A stretch of 19,202 nucleotides of DNA, taken from assembly GCA_028278625.1 (NCBI GenBank), contig JANQDY010000239.1, forward strand, positions 1 through 19,202. Reading direction: 5' to 3'. The notes under the pieces were generated by a model. It saw only the letters and a program-made list of their open reading frames with translations, had not been told where the DNA came from and did no database searches. Source of the DNA: Thermodesulfobacteriota bacterium. Lineage in GTDB: Bacteria; Desulfobacterota; DSM-4660; Desulfatiglandales; Desulfatiglandaceae. Of this stretch, positions 6,939-15,031 are shown piece after piece. A program made the position numbers and the translations under genes. The stretch's first letter is position 1. Every line of letters begins with the position of its first letter.

Positions 6939-9767
6939 ATGTCCATTGACGCCATCAAAATCCGAGGTGCCCGCCAGCACAACCTCAAGAACATTTCCCT
7001 AGACATTCCCAGGAACCGGTTTGTCGTCATCACGGGTCTTTCCGGCTCCGGAAAATCGTCCCTTGCCTTTGATACCATCTATGCGGAGGGGCAGCGGCGG
7101 TACGTGGAGTCTCTTTCCGCCTATGCGAGGCAGTTTCTCGAGCAAATGGACAAGCCCGACGTGGATGCCATCGATGGCCTCTCCCCGGCCATCTCCATTG
7201 AACAGCGCGGGTTCAGCCGCAATCCCCGTTCCACGGTGGCAACGGTCACGGAAATATACGACTACATGCGGGTCCTCTTCGCACGGGTGGGACAACCCTA
7301 TTGCCCTGATTGCGGTATTGAGATTCGCTCCCAGACCATCCAGCAGATTGTGGATCAGATTCTGGCCTGGGAGGAGGGAAGCCGGATTCAGATCATGGCC
7401 CCCGTGGTTGAAGACCGTAAAGGGGAACACCACCGTTTGCTAAAGAGACTTCTGAAAGAAGGGTATACCCGGGTCAGGATCGATGGGGAGATGCACCTTC
7501 TGGACGAAGAGATTGTCCTTCAAAAAAACCGGAAACATACGATTTTTGTGGTGGTGGATCGACTGATTGTGAAGCCGGAAATTCAGCGCCGATTAACGGA
7601 TTCCATGGAACTGACATTGGCTCTGGGGGAAGGAAGGGCAGTGGTTGAAAAAATGGGGTCCGGGGACGTCTTTTTTAATCAGAAGGCCGCGTGTCCCAAA
7701 TGTGGCCTCAGCATGCCGGAATTGACGCCCCAGATGTTTTCCTTCAACAATCCGGCAGGCGCGTGCCCCGAATGCGGCGGCCTTGGCACGAAGCGGGCCT
7801 TTGATCCCGAACTGGTCGTGGCCAACCCTGACCTTTCCCTGCCCCACGGGGCCATTTCGGCTTGGCCGAGACGTTTTTCCGGCTATTATCAGCAGATGCT
7901 GTGCGGGGTTCTGGATCATTACGGTGTTGAAAGGGATCGGCTCTTCAGAAGCATTCCAGAGGAAGTACAAGAGGTGCTTCTTTACGGATCGGGGAGCGAA
8001 AAGATCCCCTTTGAGTTTAAAATGGCCAATCGGAAGTATTCGCGTAATCGTCCCTTTGAGGGGGTGATTCCGAATCTTTCCCGTCGCTATCGGGAGACCG
8101 GTTCTTACCGCATGCGATATGAAATCGAAAAATTCATGAGCATTCGTCCCTGCCCGGTTTGCCACGGCGCCAGACTGAAAGCCACCAGCCTGGCGGTTCG
8201 CGTGGGAGGTGAGTCCATTCATACGTTGACGGCCCTTTCCGTGAAAGGGGCCTACGGCTTCTTTGAACATCTGGAACTGGGTCCCAGGGAGAGGGAGATC
8301 GCGAAGGGCGTACTCAAAGAGATCCGGGAACGATTGGGGTTCTTAAAGAGTGTGGGCCTTGATTATCTGACACTGGACCGGGCCTCGGGAACCCTGTCGG
8401 GAGGAGAGGATCAGCGAATCCGACTGGCAACCCAGATCAGCAGCAGGCTTGCAGGCGTTCTATACGTCCTGGATGAACCGAGCATCGGTCTGCATCAACG
8501 GGACAATCTGAGGCTGCTCGAGAATCTGAAGCAGTTAAGGGAATTGGGCAATACGGTGTTGGTGGTGGAGCATGACGCGGAAACCATCCTCATGGCGGAT
8601 CATGTGATCGATATGGGACCCGGTGCCGGACTCAAAGGCGGGGACGTGGTTTTTAGCGGAACCCCCGATACACTCGTGGCGTCCCGAGCGTCTCTTACGG
8701 GTCAATATCTGTCCGGAAAACGTACCATTCCGGTCCCTGTCGCCAGAAGAAAAGGGAATGGGAGCGAGATCCTTATCAAAGGCGCAAGACTCAACAATCT
8801 AAAAGATATTTCAGTGAGGATTCCCCTGGCCACGTTCACCTGTGTGACCGGTGTGTCCGGATCCGGTAAAAGCAGCCTTATCAACGGAATTCTCCACCCG
8901 GCCCTCAGTCGGCACCTTCACGGGTCCAAAAGCCCCGTGGGTTCTTTTCTGGACCTTAAAGGGGTGGAACATCTGGACAAAGTGATCAACATCGACCAAA
9001 GCCCCATCGGCAGGACCCCCCGCTCAAACCCGGCCACCTACACCGGCGCCTTCACTCATATCCGGGATCTCTTTTCCATGCTCCCCGAATCCAGGGCAAG
9101 GGGATATAAGCCGGGGCGTTTCAGTTTCAATGTAAAAGGGGGGAGATGCGAGGCTTGCAAAGGGGACGGCATCAACAAGATCGAAATGCATTTCCTGCCG
9201 GATGTTTATGTGACCTGTGAGGTGTGCAGAGGTCTGCGGTATAACCGGGATACCCTTGAAATCAAATACAAAGGACGAAGTATCGCCGATGTTTTGGGGA
9301 TGACCGTCAACCAGTCGCTGGCATTCTTCGAATCGATTCCACCCATTAGAAATAAACTGAAGACCCTGGCTGATGTGGGGTTGGGGTATATTAGACTGGG
9401 CCAGCAGGCAACGACCCTTTCCGGGGGTGAGGCGCAACGGATCAAACTTTCCAAGGAGTTGAGCAAACGCAGCACCGGAAAGACGCTCTATCTGCTGGAT
9501 GAGCCCACCACCGGGCTTCACTTTGCCGATATCGAAAAGCTGTTGGAGGTGTTGAACCAACTGGTGGACAAGAAGAACACGGTCGTGGTGATTGAACATA
9601 ACCTGGATGTGGTCAAGGGTGCGGACCACATCATTGACCTGGGGCCCGAGGGTGGCTCAAGGGGAGGGGAGTTGGTGGCGTTGGGGACACCCGAAGAGAT
9701 TTCGGAAAATGAGAAATCCTATACGGGTCAGTTCTTGAAAAAAGTTTTGAAGATGGGGCCATCGTGA
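6939..9767 (+). CDS. uvrA: Excinuclease ABC subunit A
   Basis: 942 residues, normal UvrA length. DNA-damage recognition ATPase of nucleotide excision repair; a dimer that loads UvrB. Seen: Walker [10 protein letters not shown] at 33-41 with [19 protein letters not shown], zinc-binding cysteines around 252-280 (CPKC...ACPECGG), a second-domain Walker [10 protein letters not shown] near 638, zinc module CEAC...CEVC near 737-762, signatures [11 protein letters not shown] (about 486) and [11 protein letters not shown] (about 827), and Walker B segments [11 protein letters not shown] and [11 protein letters not shown]. The first signature has Asp where nearly all relatives have Ala. ATG at 6939 lacks a clear ribosome binding site and may be coupled to pdxA 13 bp upstream. 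No SOS box was noticed before it. The ABC transporter genes start 16 bp after its stop. Confidence 0.98.
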   Translation: MSIDAIKIRGARQHNLKNISLDIPRNRFVVITGLSGSGKSSLAFDTIYAEGQRRYVESLSAYARQFLEQMDKPDVDAIDGLSPAISIEQRGFSRNPRSTVATVTEIYDYMRVLFARVGQPYCPDCGIEIRSQTIQQIVDQILAWEEGSRIQIMAPVVEDRKGEHHRLLKRLLKEGYTRVRIDGEMHLLDEEIVLQKNRKHTIFVVVDRLIVKPEIQRRLTDSMELTLALGEGRAVVEKMGSGDVFFNQKAACPKCGLSMPELTPQMFSFNNPAGACPECGGLGTKRAFDPELVVANPDLSLPHGAISAWPRRFSGYYQQMLCGVLDHYGVERDRLFRSIPEEVQEVLLYGSGSEKIPFEFKMANRKYSRNRPFEGVIPNLSRRYRETGSYRMRYEIEKFMSIRPCPVCHGARLKATSLAVRVGGESIHTLTALSVKGAYGFFEHLELGPREREIAKGVLKEIRERLGFLKSVGLDYLTLDRASGTLSGGEDQRIRLATQISSRLAGVLYVLDEPSIGLHQRDNLRLLENLKQLRELGNTVLVVEHDAETILMADHVIDMGPGAGLKGGDVVFSGTPDTLVASRASLTGQYLSGKRTIPVPVARRKGNGSEILIKGARLNNLKDISVRIPLATFTCVTGVSGSGKSSLINGILHPALSRHLHGSKSPVGSFLDLKGVEHLDKVINIDQSPIGRTPRSNPATYTGAFTHIRDLFSMLPESRARGYKPGRFSFNVKGGRCEACKGDGINKIEMHFLPDVYVTCEVCRGLRYNRDTLEIKYKGRSIADVLGMTVNQSLAFFESIPPIRNKLKTLADVGLGYIRLGQQATTLSGGEAQRIKLSKELSKRSTGKTLYLLDEPTTGLHFADIEKLLEVLNQLVDKKNTVVVIEHNLDVVKGADHIIDLGPEGGSRGGELVALGTPEEISENEKSYTGQFLKKVLKMGPS

Positions 9768-9783
9768 AGAAAGGAGTAAAAAA

Positions 9784-10809
9784 ATGGGTAACAGGTCTTT
9801 TTCCAAACTAAATGGGATCGTTTGTTTCGGTTTAGTGCTTTTTATCGGTGGAATCCTTCTCCTGCCCGTTAAAACAATGGCCGATGAGGGTTTGGAGCGG
9901 AAAGGGGTGGTTTACGGCGGGTCCAGCTGGCTGGGTCATTATCCCGTATGGGTGGGAATCAAAAAGGGGATTTTTAAAGAAAAAGGGCTTGAAGTAACGT
10001 TCCAGCAATTCTACGCATCCTCCGGCAGAATGGGTTCTCTGGTTGCGGGAGATCTTGATTTTGCCTCCACCGGCTCCATTTCCGCCATCGCTTTGATGGC
10101 AGCGGGTGTAAAACGATTTTCCCTTATCGGTACACAGGACTCCTATGCAACCGTTGAAGGGATTATTGCAGCCCAAGACATCAAAAGGATAAAAGACTTA
10201 AAAGGTAAGAAACTGGCCGTTTCCTTTGCCTCCAGTGCCCATGTGCTGGTTCTGGACGTTCTGAAAGAAGCGGGAATTGATCCCAAACGGGACATCCATC
10301 TGATCAATCTGAAAGTCTCCGAAATGCCCGCTGCGTTCAAATCAGGTGAGGTGGATGCTTGTGCTGCGTGGACCCCGGTGTTCAACAGACTGCTGGCCAT
10401 GAAAGGTGCCCACTTACTGCTGGATGATACACAGTTCAGTCTGTTCAAGGCATTCGGCCTGGGGCCGGGCCCCGATGTGCTGGTGGTGAGAAACGGGTTT
10501 TCAAAGGATTATCCCAAGACCACCAAGGCGTTCTTGGAAGGCTATTTTGAGAGTGTTTCTCTTTTGAAAAACAATCCCGAAACTTGTGCCCGGATGCTGA
10601 TTGAACTCACAAAGCTGGATCTCAAGAAACAGATGGAAGTGCTCAAAGACATCACGTGGTATCCATTGAACCAGCAGAAGAAACTGATGGTAGATCCCGG
10701 TTCCTTTGTGACCGGTCTTCAACGGTTGGCCGATTTTCTTTATGAAAACGGTCAGATCGATCGATCACCCCCTGTCAGGAAGTGGGTTAATACGGATCTG
10801 CTTCCCTAG
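9784..10809 (+). CDS. NitT/TauT-type ABC transporter, substrate-binding protein
   Basis: 341 residues. N-terminal signal peptide (about 1-33: basic start, LNGIVCFGLVLFIGGILLLP, then a polar cleavage zone near MADEG). It is followed by an SsuA/TauA/NMT1-like periplasmic binding fold: VYGGSSWLGHYPVWVGIKKG, GLEVTFQQFYASSGRMGSLV, DLDFASTGSISAIALMAAGV, DLKGKKLAVSFASSAHVLVL, and MPAAFKSGEVDACAAWTP. The family carries sulfonates, taurine, nitrate, or pyrimidine thiamine precursors; the sequence alone does not choose. There is no lipobox cysteine, so in a Gram-negative it should be free in the periplasm. AAAGGAG stands 7 nt before the ATG. It is first of three transporter genes, 18 bp ahead of the permease. 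Confidence 0.92.
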   Translation: MGNRSFSKLNGIVCFGLVLFIGGILLLPVKTMADEGLERKGVVYGGSSWLGHYPVWVGIKKGIFKEKGLEVTFQQFYASSGRMGSLVAGDLDFASTGSISAIALMAAGVKRFSLIGTQDSYATVEGIIAAQDIKRIKDLKGKKLAVSFASSAHVLVLDVLKEAGIDPKRDIHLINLKVSEMPAAFKSGEVDACAAWTPVFNRLLAMKGAHLLLDDTQFSLFKAFGLGPGPDVLVVRNGFSKDYPKTTKAFLEGYFESVSLLKNNPETCARMLIELTKLDLKKQMEVLKDITWYPLNQQKKLMVDPGSFVTGLQRLADFLYENGQIDRSPPVRKWVNTDLLP

Positions 10810-10827
10810 ACGGAAAATGGTGTTGTT

Positions 10828-11595
10828 ATGGAAATGACATCCGGCCGGAAAAAATGGCAGATTTTGGTGAGTCTCGGCTCTTTTTGTGCGGTGATTTTGT
10901 TGTGGGAGGCGGTCTGCAAAATGGGACTCATTGAGCCCATTTTTCTCCCTTCTCCTTCTCAGGTCCTTTCAAGAGCCGCTAAAATGATCGACCAGGGCTC
11001 TTTTTTCGAACATGTTCTGGCATCGGGCCGGCGGGTGATGGTCGGTTTCATATTGGCGGGTATGCTGGCGATTCCCTTTGGCATCTTTCTGGGGACATCC
11101 CCCTTTTTCATGGCGATTTTTGACCCCATTATCTCCCTTTTGCGGCCCCTCCCTTCCATGAGCTGGATTCCATTATCGCTTCTGTGGCTGGGGATTACTG
11201 AAACACAGAAGTATTCCATCGTTTTCATGGGATCTTTTGCCCCGTCACTCTTGTACGTAATCGAAGCCACGAAGAACGTGGACCCGGTTCTGATCAAGGC
11301 CGCTCAAAACCTCGGGGCCAAACGCAAGGATCTGATCAAGGAGGTAATTCTTCCGGGGGCTCTTCCGCAGATCATCGCCGGTCTCAAGGTCATGTTGGGG
11401 ATTGCATGGACATGCGTTATTGCAGCGGAACTGGTGGCGGCTCGAAACGGCCTCGGTTTTATGATCATGAACGGAAAGGAGTATTTCCAAACCGACACGG
11501 TTATTCTGGGTATGGTGTTGATCAGCCTTACGGTGATGGTGATTGACTTCATTTTCAGGGCCTTTGAGCGGAGAGTTTTGCCTTGGATACCGTAG
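10828..11595 (+). CDS. NitT/TauT-type ABC transporter, permease
   Basis: 255 residues, about six membrane spans. Starts with a first span ([21 protein letters not shown]), then [12 protein letters not shown] typical of the SsuC/TauC permeases. The cytoplasmic EAA loop is [20 protein letters not shown] (about 157-176), the site that docks the ATPase, followed by [19 protein letters not shown]. It forms the inner-membrane channel for the substrate delivered by the preceding binding protein. The ATPase gene starts inside its last codons (13 bp overlap). The ATG at 10828 has only a weak ribosome binding site; ATG at 10834 is also possible. Confidence 0.93.
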   Translation: MEMTSGRKKWQILVSLGSFCAVILLWEAVCKMGLIEPIFLPSPSQVLSRAAKMIDQGSFFEHVLASGRRVMVGFILAGMLAIPFGIFLGTSPFFMAIFDPIISLLRPLPSMSWIPLSLLWLGITETQKYSIVFMGSFAPSLLYVIEATKNVDPVLIKAAQNLGAKRKDLIKEVILPGALPQIIAGLKVMLGIAWTCVIAAELVAARNGLGFMIMNGKEYFQTDTVILGMVLISLTVMVIDFIFRAFERRVLPWIP

Positions 11596-12392
11596 GGGGA
11601 AAACCCAAGATCCGAATCGAACGGGTGACCAGGGAATTTTCAAGCGGAAAATCGTCGATTGTGGCTCTGAAGGAAATATCCCTTGATATTTTAGAGGGGG
11701 AGTTCGTGGTGATCGTGGGGGCTTCCGGCTGCGGAAAAACCACCCTCCTAAACCTCATTGCCGGTTTCATACCCCCAACAGAAGGGCATATTCTCTTGAA
11801 CGGGACAAAAGTGCAGGGGATCAATCCCAGGTGTGGCATGATATTTCAGCAGTACGCACTCTTCCCATGGAAGACCGTGGCTGATAACGTTGCATTCGGT
11901 TTGAAAATGAAAGGGATTCCCAAGAAAGAACGGCGGGGCATTGCTAAAGACTACATCGAAATGGTGGGGCTTACGGGGTTTGAGAAGAGTTACCCCAATG
12001 CCTTGTCCGGTGGAATGAAGCAGCGGGTTTCCATCGCTCGGGCCCTTGCCAATGATCCGGAGGTCATGCTGCTGGATGAACCCTTTGCCGCCCTTGATGC
12101 CATGACGCGGCAGATCCTTCAAGAGCAGCTGATCCATATCTACGAAAAACAGCGCAAGACCGTCATCTTTATCACCCATTCCATCGACGAGGCACTCATG
12201 CTATCGTCACGAATCGTCATCATGACCGCACGGCCGGGGCGTATTGCCCAGGATATTCACAACGGGCTGCCGCGACCCAGAGACGTATCCGTTCAACTTT
12301 CTGACGAGTATCTTGAAATGAAACGGGTCATATGGGATACGGTGCAGGCCGAAGTCCTCAAAAGCATGGAGACAAACCAGAGGACAGGGTGA
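11583..12392 (+). CDS. NitT/TauT-type ABC transporter, ATP-binding protein
   Basis: 269 residues. Seen: Walker [10 protein letters not shown] at 46-54, Q-loop [16 protein letters not shown] (about 88-103), signature [15 protein letters not shown] at 141-155, Walker [13 protein letters not shown] with D165-E166, and switch His199 in [12 protein letters not shown] after the Q-loop is characteristic of the SsuB/TauB/NrtD group. It powers uptake together with the two genes just upstream. TTG start at 11583 within the permease end, GGAG 10 nt upstream. Its stop is 10 bp from the convergent stop of rex, with no obvious terminator between. Confidence 0.95.
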   Translation: MDTVGGKPKIRIERVTREFSSGKSSIVALKEISLDILEGEFVVIVGASGCGKTTLLNLIAGFIPPTEGHILLNGTKVQGINPRCGMIFQQYALFPWKTVADNVAFGLKMKGIPKKERRGIAKDYIEMVGLTGFEKSYPNALSGGMKQRVSIARALANDPEVMLLDEPFAALDAMTRQILQEQLIHIYEKQRKTVIFITHSIDEALMLSSRIVIMTARPGRIAQDIHNGLPRPRDVSVQLSDEYLEMKRVIWDTVQAEVLKSMETNQRTG

Positions 12393-12402
12393 AGCGTCAC
12401 AC

Positions 12403-13056
12403 TCAGGTGCCCCCTCCCATTTTGTCCAGCTGTTCCAGATGGTACACCAGGTTTTCAAACTTTACGGAAAGGTCAACGTTTTCCACGATGCATTCTTTTC
12501 GGGTGCGGATCTGGATGGTGGTGAAGTTTAAAATAGCACGAACGCCGCCTTCCTGAAGGAGATGGGCAACGCGCTGAGCTTCGTGGGGAGGGGTTGTAAT
12601 GAGGCCTATTTCAACGCCCAAGTCCTGCACGCTCTTTGTAATGGTTGAAGCAGACTGGATGGTCAAACCCCATGAGAGTTTGTTGCCCACTTTTCTGGCA
12701 TCGGAATCGAAAGCGGCCTTTACGATATAGCCGCGTCTTCTGAAATTGTCACTCTGCACCAGGCTGCTCCCCAAGTGTCCCATGCCCACAATGCAGAGCG
12801 CCCACTGACGATCCGTTGCCAGAATTCCTTTTATGGCATTCAGTAAATCCCGAACATCATATCCGACGCCCCTGATACCGAACTCGCCGAAATATGCGAG
12901 ATCCTTTCTGACCTGCGCGGGGTTTACGCCGCAGAGCCCCGCCAGCTTCTTGGATGAAATAACCGGTGGACCGCTCTCAAGAAGGATTTCGAGGGGTCTG
13001 GAATAGACGGCCAGCCGTTTGATGGTGGGATTGGGTATTTTGGATTCCTTGAACAT
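12403..13056 (-). CDS. rex: Redox-sensing transcriptional repressor Rex
   Basis: 217 residues. Rex senses the NADH/NAD+ ratio: NADH binding releases it from DNA. Seen: an N-terminal winged helix (IPNPTIKRLAVYSRPLEILL, ISSKKLAGLCGVNPAQVRKD, LAYFGEFGIRGVGYDV), then the Rossmann domain with CIVGMGHLGSSL (GMGHLG at 91-96), and the C-terminal ILNFTTIQI and VENVDLSVKFENL that form the domain-swapped helix. Length and motifs are normal. It lies downstream of atpE on the same strand but is separated from it by a strong terminator and a Rex-like operator, so it has its own promoter and is probably autoregulated. In Desulfovibrio, Rex is known to act on energy-metabolism genes including ATP synthase. 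Confidence 0.96.
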   Translation of the reverse strand: MFKESKIPNPTIKRLAVYSRPLEILLESGPPVISSKKLAGLCGVNPAQVRKDLAYFGEFGIRGVGYDVRDLLNAIKGILATDRQWALCIVGMGHLGSSLVQSDNFRRRGYIVKAAFDSDARKVGNKLSWGLTIQSASTITKSVQDLGVEIGLITTPPHEAQRVAHLLQEGGVRAILNFTTIQIRTRKECIVENVDLSVKFENLVYHLEQLDKMGGGT

Positions 13057-13085
13057 GGGGATTCAACCCGATAATGAAAAATCTA

Positions 13086-13103
13086 TTGTGAAATAATGCA
13101 CAT
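13086..13103. promoter_or_regulatory. Rex operator-like palindrome upstream of rex
   Basis: TTGTGAA-ATAA-TGCACAT matches the Rex consensus TTGTGAA-N4-TTCACAA at 12 of 14 positions. It lies 30-47 bp before the rex start codon and just after the atpE terminator, where it would overlap the rex promoter. Autorepression is the natural reading. Confidence 0.65.
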
Positions 13104-13110
13104 GGGACGG

Positions 13111-13145
13111 AAAAAAAGAGAGCCCAACGGCAAGGCGGGGCCCTC
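13111..13145 (-). terminator. Rho-independent terminator after atpE
   Basis: On the minus strand GAGGGCCC pairs with GGGCTCTC (8 bp, one G-U) around a 12-nt loop (13126-13137) and is followed by seven T (13117-13111). It ends the atpZIBE transcript about 20 bp after the atpE stop and separates it from rex. The plus strand also has a T-run after the stem, so it may stop both ways. Confidence 0.75.
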
Positions 13146-13165
13146 CTTTTTCTACAGGTTTTTGA

Positions 13166-13546
13166 TCAACCGCCCAAGGACTTAACGATGAGTTCGTGCA
13201 TGCCTCCCAGGTCCGGAATCTTGAAAACGAGAATAAAGCAGATAACCAGAGCGTAAATACAAAGGGATTCGATCAGAGCCAAACCGATGATCATGGTGGT
13301 CATGATTTTTCCGCCCGCTTCCGGATTTCTTGCTGTTCCCTGAAGGGCGCCGTTAATAGCGTTACCCATACCGATACCGGTACCCAGCGCCGCCATTCCG
13401 ATGCCGATTCCACAGGCGATGGCGATTCCGAAGAATACCCAGAGACCCGCGGCCTTGACAGCGGCATCTTCCGCCGCAAATGCCATGGAAGCTGAAGCAA
13501 TCACCATGACTGCCGCGAAAATACCAATTAGCGTCTTCTTGTTCAT
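13166..13546 (-). CDS. atpE: ATP synthase F0 subunit c, with N-terminal signal-like extension
   Basis: 126 residues against the usual 70-90. Residues 1-24 form a signal peptide-like leader (MNKKTLIGIFAAVMVIASAS, then AFA before A25). Then come two hydrophobic hairpin helices: a glycine-rich one (IAIACGIGIGMAALGTGIGMG), the polar loop ARNPEAGG, and the second with the ion-carrying Glu93 in LALIESLCIYALVICF. Subunit c forms the rotating ring in the inner membrane. Glu-Ser and Tyr98 fit part of the Na+-binding pattern, but Met stands where Ilyobacter has Gln32, and Leu where it has Thr67, so H+ is more likely. A near-perfect Shine-Dalgarno AAGGAGGT lies 5 nt before the ATG, fitting the high copy need. 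Confidence 0.94.
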   Translation of the reverse strand: MNKKTLIGIFAAVMVIASASMAFAAEDAAVKAAGLWVFFGIAIACGIGIGMAALGTGIGMGNAINGALQGTARNPEAGGKIMTTMIIGLALIESLCIYALVICFILVFKIPDLGGMHELIVKSLGG

Positions 13547-13571
13547 AATGGACCTCCTTTCCTTAGAATTT

Positions 13572-13619
13572 TTTATGGCCTTCTTCCATAAACTTTAGGA
13601 ACCCTTCAAAAGGAAGGGT
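13572..13619 (-). promoter_or_regulatory. Two tandem hairpins between atpB and atpE
   Basis: First in transcription order: ACCCTTC/GAAGGGT (13601-13619, 7-bp perfect stem, 5-nt loop). Second: TTTATGG/CCATAAA (13572-13592, 7-bp perfect stem, 7-nt loop). They sit in the 100-bp gap just upstream of the atpE ribosome binding site. Neither has a T-run in the leftward direction, so they look like RNA processing or stability elements rather than terminators. Confidence 0.5.
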
Positions 13620-13646
13620 CTTATTCTTTTTAACAGATTCTCTAAA

Positions 13647-14336
13647 TCAGTGAGCGTGCTCCATGGCGCCGACGAAGTACATGGTGGCAAGCAGCATGAA
13701 TACCAGTGCCTGAATAAAGCATACGAGAATACCCAGGAACATGATGGGCAGCGGCGCAAGATAGAGTCCGGCCAGGCCGAACAGGATGGCCAGCACCATT
13801 TCCTTACCGAAGATGTTTCCAAAGAGCCGCACACTCAGGCTCATGATCCGCGCAAAATGGCCGATCAATTCGATGGGAAACATCAGGGGAATGAGCCACC
13901 AAACAGGACCGCAGAAGTGTTTGATATATTTGGCGCCGTGGAATTTGATGCCGATAATATGGGTATAAATAAAAGTACAGAGCGCCAGTGCCAGGGTCGT
14001 GTTCAGATTGGCAGTGGGCGAAAAGAACCCGGGTATTAAACCGATGAGGTTACTAACCAGAACGAAAAGGAATATGGTGGCGATAAAGGGAAAGAAAAAC
14101 CGCCCCTCGGGTCCGGTAATATCCACCATGAAGTCTTCCAGGCCTTTTACAACGACTTCAAAAAAGTTCTGTCCACCTTCGGGAACCAGCTTTACTTTCC
14201 TGGCCAGAAAAAAGGCGCTCAGGATCAGAATCAGCATGGTGAACCAGGTGTAGGTCACATGGGAATAATGATGGGCAAAATCTGAAAACCCCATGGCCGA
14301 CAGAATTGCGTCAATGAAAAAAATCGGATGCTCCAT
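13647..14336 (-). CDS. atpB: ATP synthase F0 subunit a
   Basis: 229 residues. Stator channel subunit that passes ions to the c ring. Seen: an N-terminal HHYSHVTYTWFTMLILILSAFF span, ARKVKLVPEGGQNFFE, SNLIGLIPGFFSPTANLNTT, and the key segment HFARIMSLSVRLFGNIFG with the essential arginine at 170, followed by a last long hydrophobic hairpin. Five to six membrane spans, length normal. It starts 3 bp after atpI (GGGAGG inside the end of atpI serves as ribosome binding site) and is followed by the hairpin-containing gap and atpE. Confidence 0.97.
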   Translation of the reverse strand: MEHPIFFIDAILSAMGFSDFAHHYSHVTYTWFTMLILILSAFFLARKVKLVPEGGQNFFEVVVKGLEDFMVDITGPEGRFFFPFIATIFLFVLVSNLIGLIPGFFSPTANLNTTLALALCTFIYTHIIGIKFHGAKYIKHFCGPVWWLIPLMFPIELIGHFARIMSLSVRLFGNIFGKEMVLAILFGLAGLYLAPLPIMFLGILVCFIQALVFMLLATMYFVGAMEHAH

Positions 14337-14339
14337 AAA

Positions 14340-14726
14340 TTATACTGCCTCCCGCGAAGATGTTCTCCAAAGAGCCCGAATCCCGAAATTCAGGATGCTG
14401 AGCACAACGATAGATAGACCGACGGCCAAGCCCAGAGGATTCACCCAACCGTTGGTGATAAGGATATAGATGATCAGGCCCATAATGGCAAGCCTAAAAT
14501 AGAATTTGGCAATCAACGCCATTTTCTTGCCTCTCATGACACCCTGATCCGAGAAAGCTTTGCGCATGGTATGGTGAAGAAGACTGAAGTTGGCAATAAT
14601 GATCAGCCCACCCAGAATGACGCCCAGGGTGAATTGAACGGTCATGAAAATGCCACTCAGGGCACCCACGATGAGCAGAAACAACCAGTTATATGTTTTG
14701 ATATCCTTGAGGCTCTTGCCGATCAT
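14340..14726 (-). CDS. atpI: ATP synthase I-type protein
   Basis: 128 residues, four predicted membrane spans (NWLFLLIVGALSGIFMTVQF, LGVILGGLIIIANFSLLHH, AKFYFRLAIMGLIIYILI, PLGLAVGLSIVVLSILNFG). AtpI-family proteins help assemble the c ring and are not part of the final enzyme. The identity rests on this membrane pattern, the length and the position directly before atpB. Its ATG shares one base with the atpZ stop (TAATG), showing tight translational coupling. Confidence 0.85.
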   Translation of the reverse strand: MIGKSLKDIKTYNWLFLLIVGALSGIFMTVQFTLGVILGGLIIIANFSLLHHTMRKAFSDQGVMRGKKMALIAKFYFRLAIMGLIIYILITNGWVNPLGLAVGLSIVVLSILNFGIRALWRTSSREAV

Positions 14727-14944
14727 TACATGTTCTTTGCTTTGTTGTAGAGGATATACAGATTCCTGAACGCGGCAGCAATCCCAAAGCCAAGGAAAAC
14801 AAAGAAAAGCCAGGGTTTGGTGTCAAAATACTTGTCCAGGTAAAATCCGATTAAAGCTCCCAGCGCAATGGAAAGGGCCATTGCCATGCCGACGGTGCTG
14901 ATAAAACCCAGATTCTTGATCTGCTTTTTCAGGTCTTCATCCAT
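14726..14944 (-). CDS. atpZ: AtpZ/AtpI-type small membrane protein
   Basis: 72 residues from the ATG at 14944 (MDEDLKKQIKNLGFIS...). The frame is open upstream to a TTG at 14992 and an ATG at 14980, but those starts have badly placed ribosome binding sites and the short form matches the family length. Two spans: STVGMAMALSIALGALIGFY and PWLFFVFLGFGIAAAFRNLY, with the DKYFDTKPW turn typical of AtpZ/'F0F1 subunit'-like proteins. These proteins are found ahead of atpI in split F0 operons and are thought to aid Mg2+ uptake or c-ring assembly. It is the first gene of the atpZIBE group and follows rlmN by about 83 bp. Confidence 0.8.
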   Translation of the reverse strand: MDEDLKKQIKNLGFISTVGMAMALSIALGALIGFYLDKYFDTKPWLFFVFLGFGIAAAFRNLYILYNKAKNM

Positions 14945-15002
14945 GGCTTCGGACCACCGGCACTTTTCCCGAGTATTCATTCCTGTAAACAACCCGTGGG
15001 GT

Positions 15003-15031
15003 TCCTATCACAAAATTTCGGGGAAAGTCAA
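15003..15031 (-). promoter_or_regulatory. Possible promoter for atpZIBE with a Rex half-site
   Basis: On the minus strand TTGACT (15031-15026), overlapping the rlmN stop, is followed after 17 bases by ATAGGA (15008-15003), a poor -10. Between them is TTTTGTGAT, one good half of a Rex operator (TTGTGA, 15013-15008); the other half is not recognisable. Confidence 0.25.

Noticed and set aside
7593..8270. 225-codon open frame on the minus strand
   Set aside because: Antisense to uvrA with no family features.
9024..9629. 201-codon open frame on the minus strand
   Set aside because: Antisense to the second ATPase domain of uvrA.
13166..13546. Na+-specific ATP synthase
   Set aside because: Only part of the Na+ ligand set is present (Gln and Thr positions are Met and Leu), so the call was not made.
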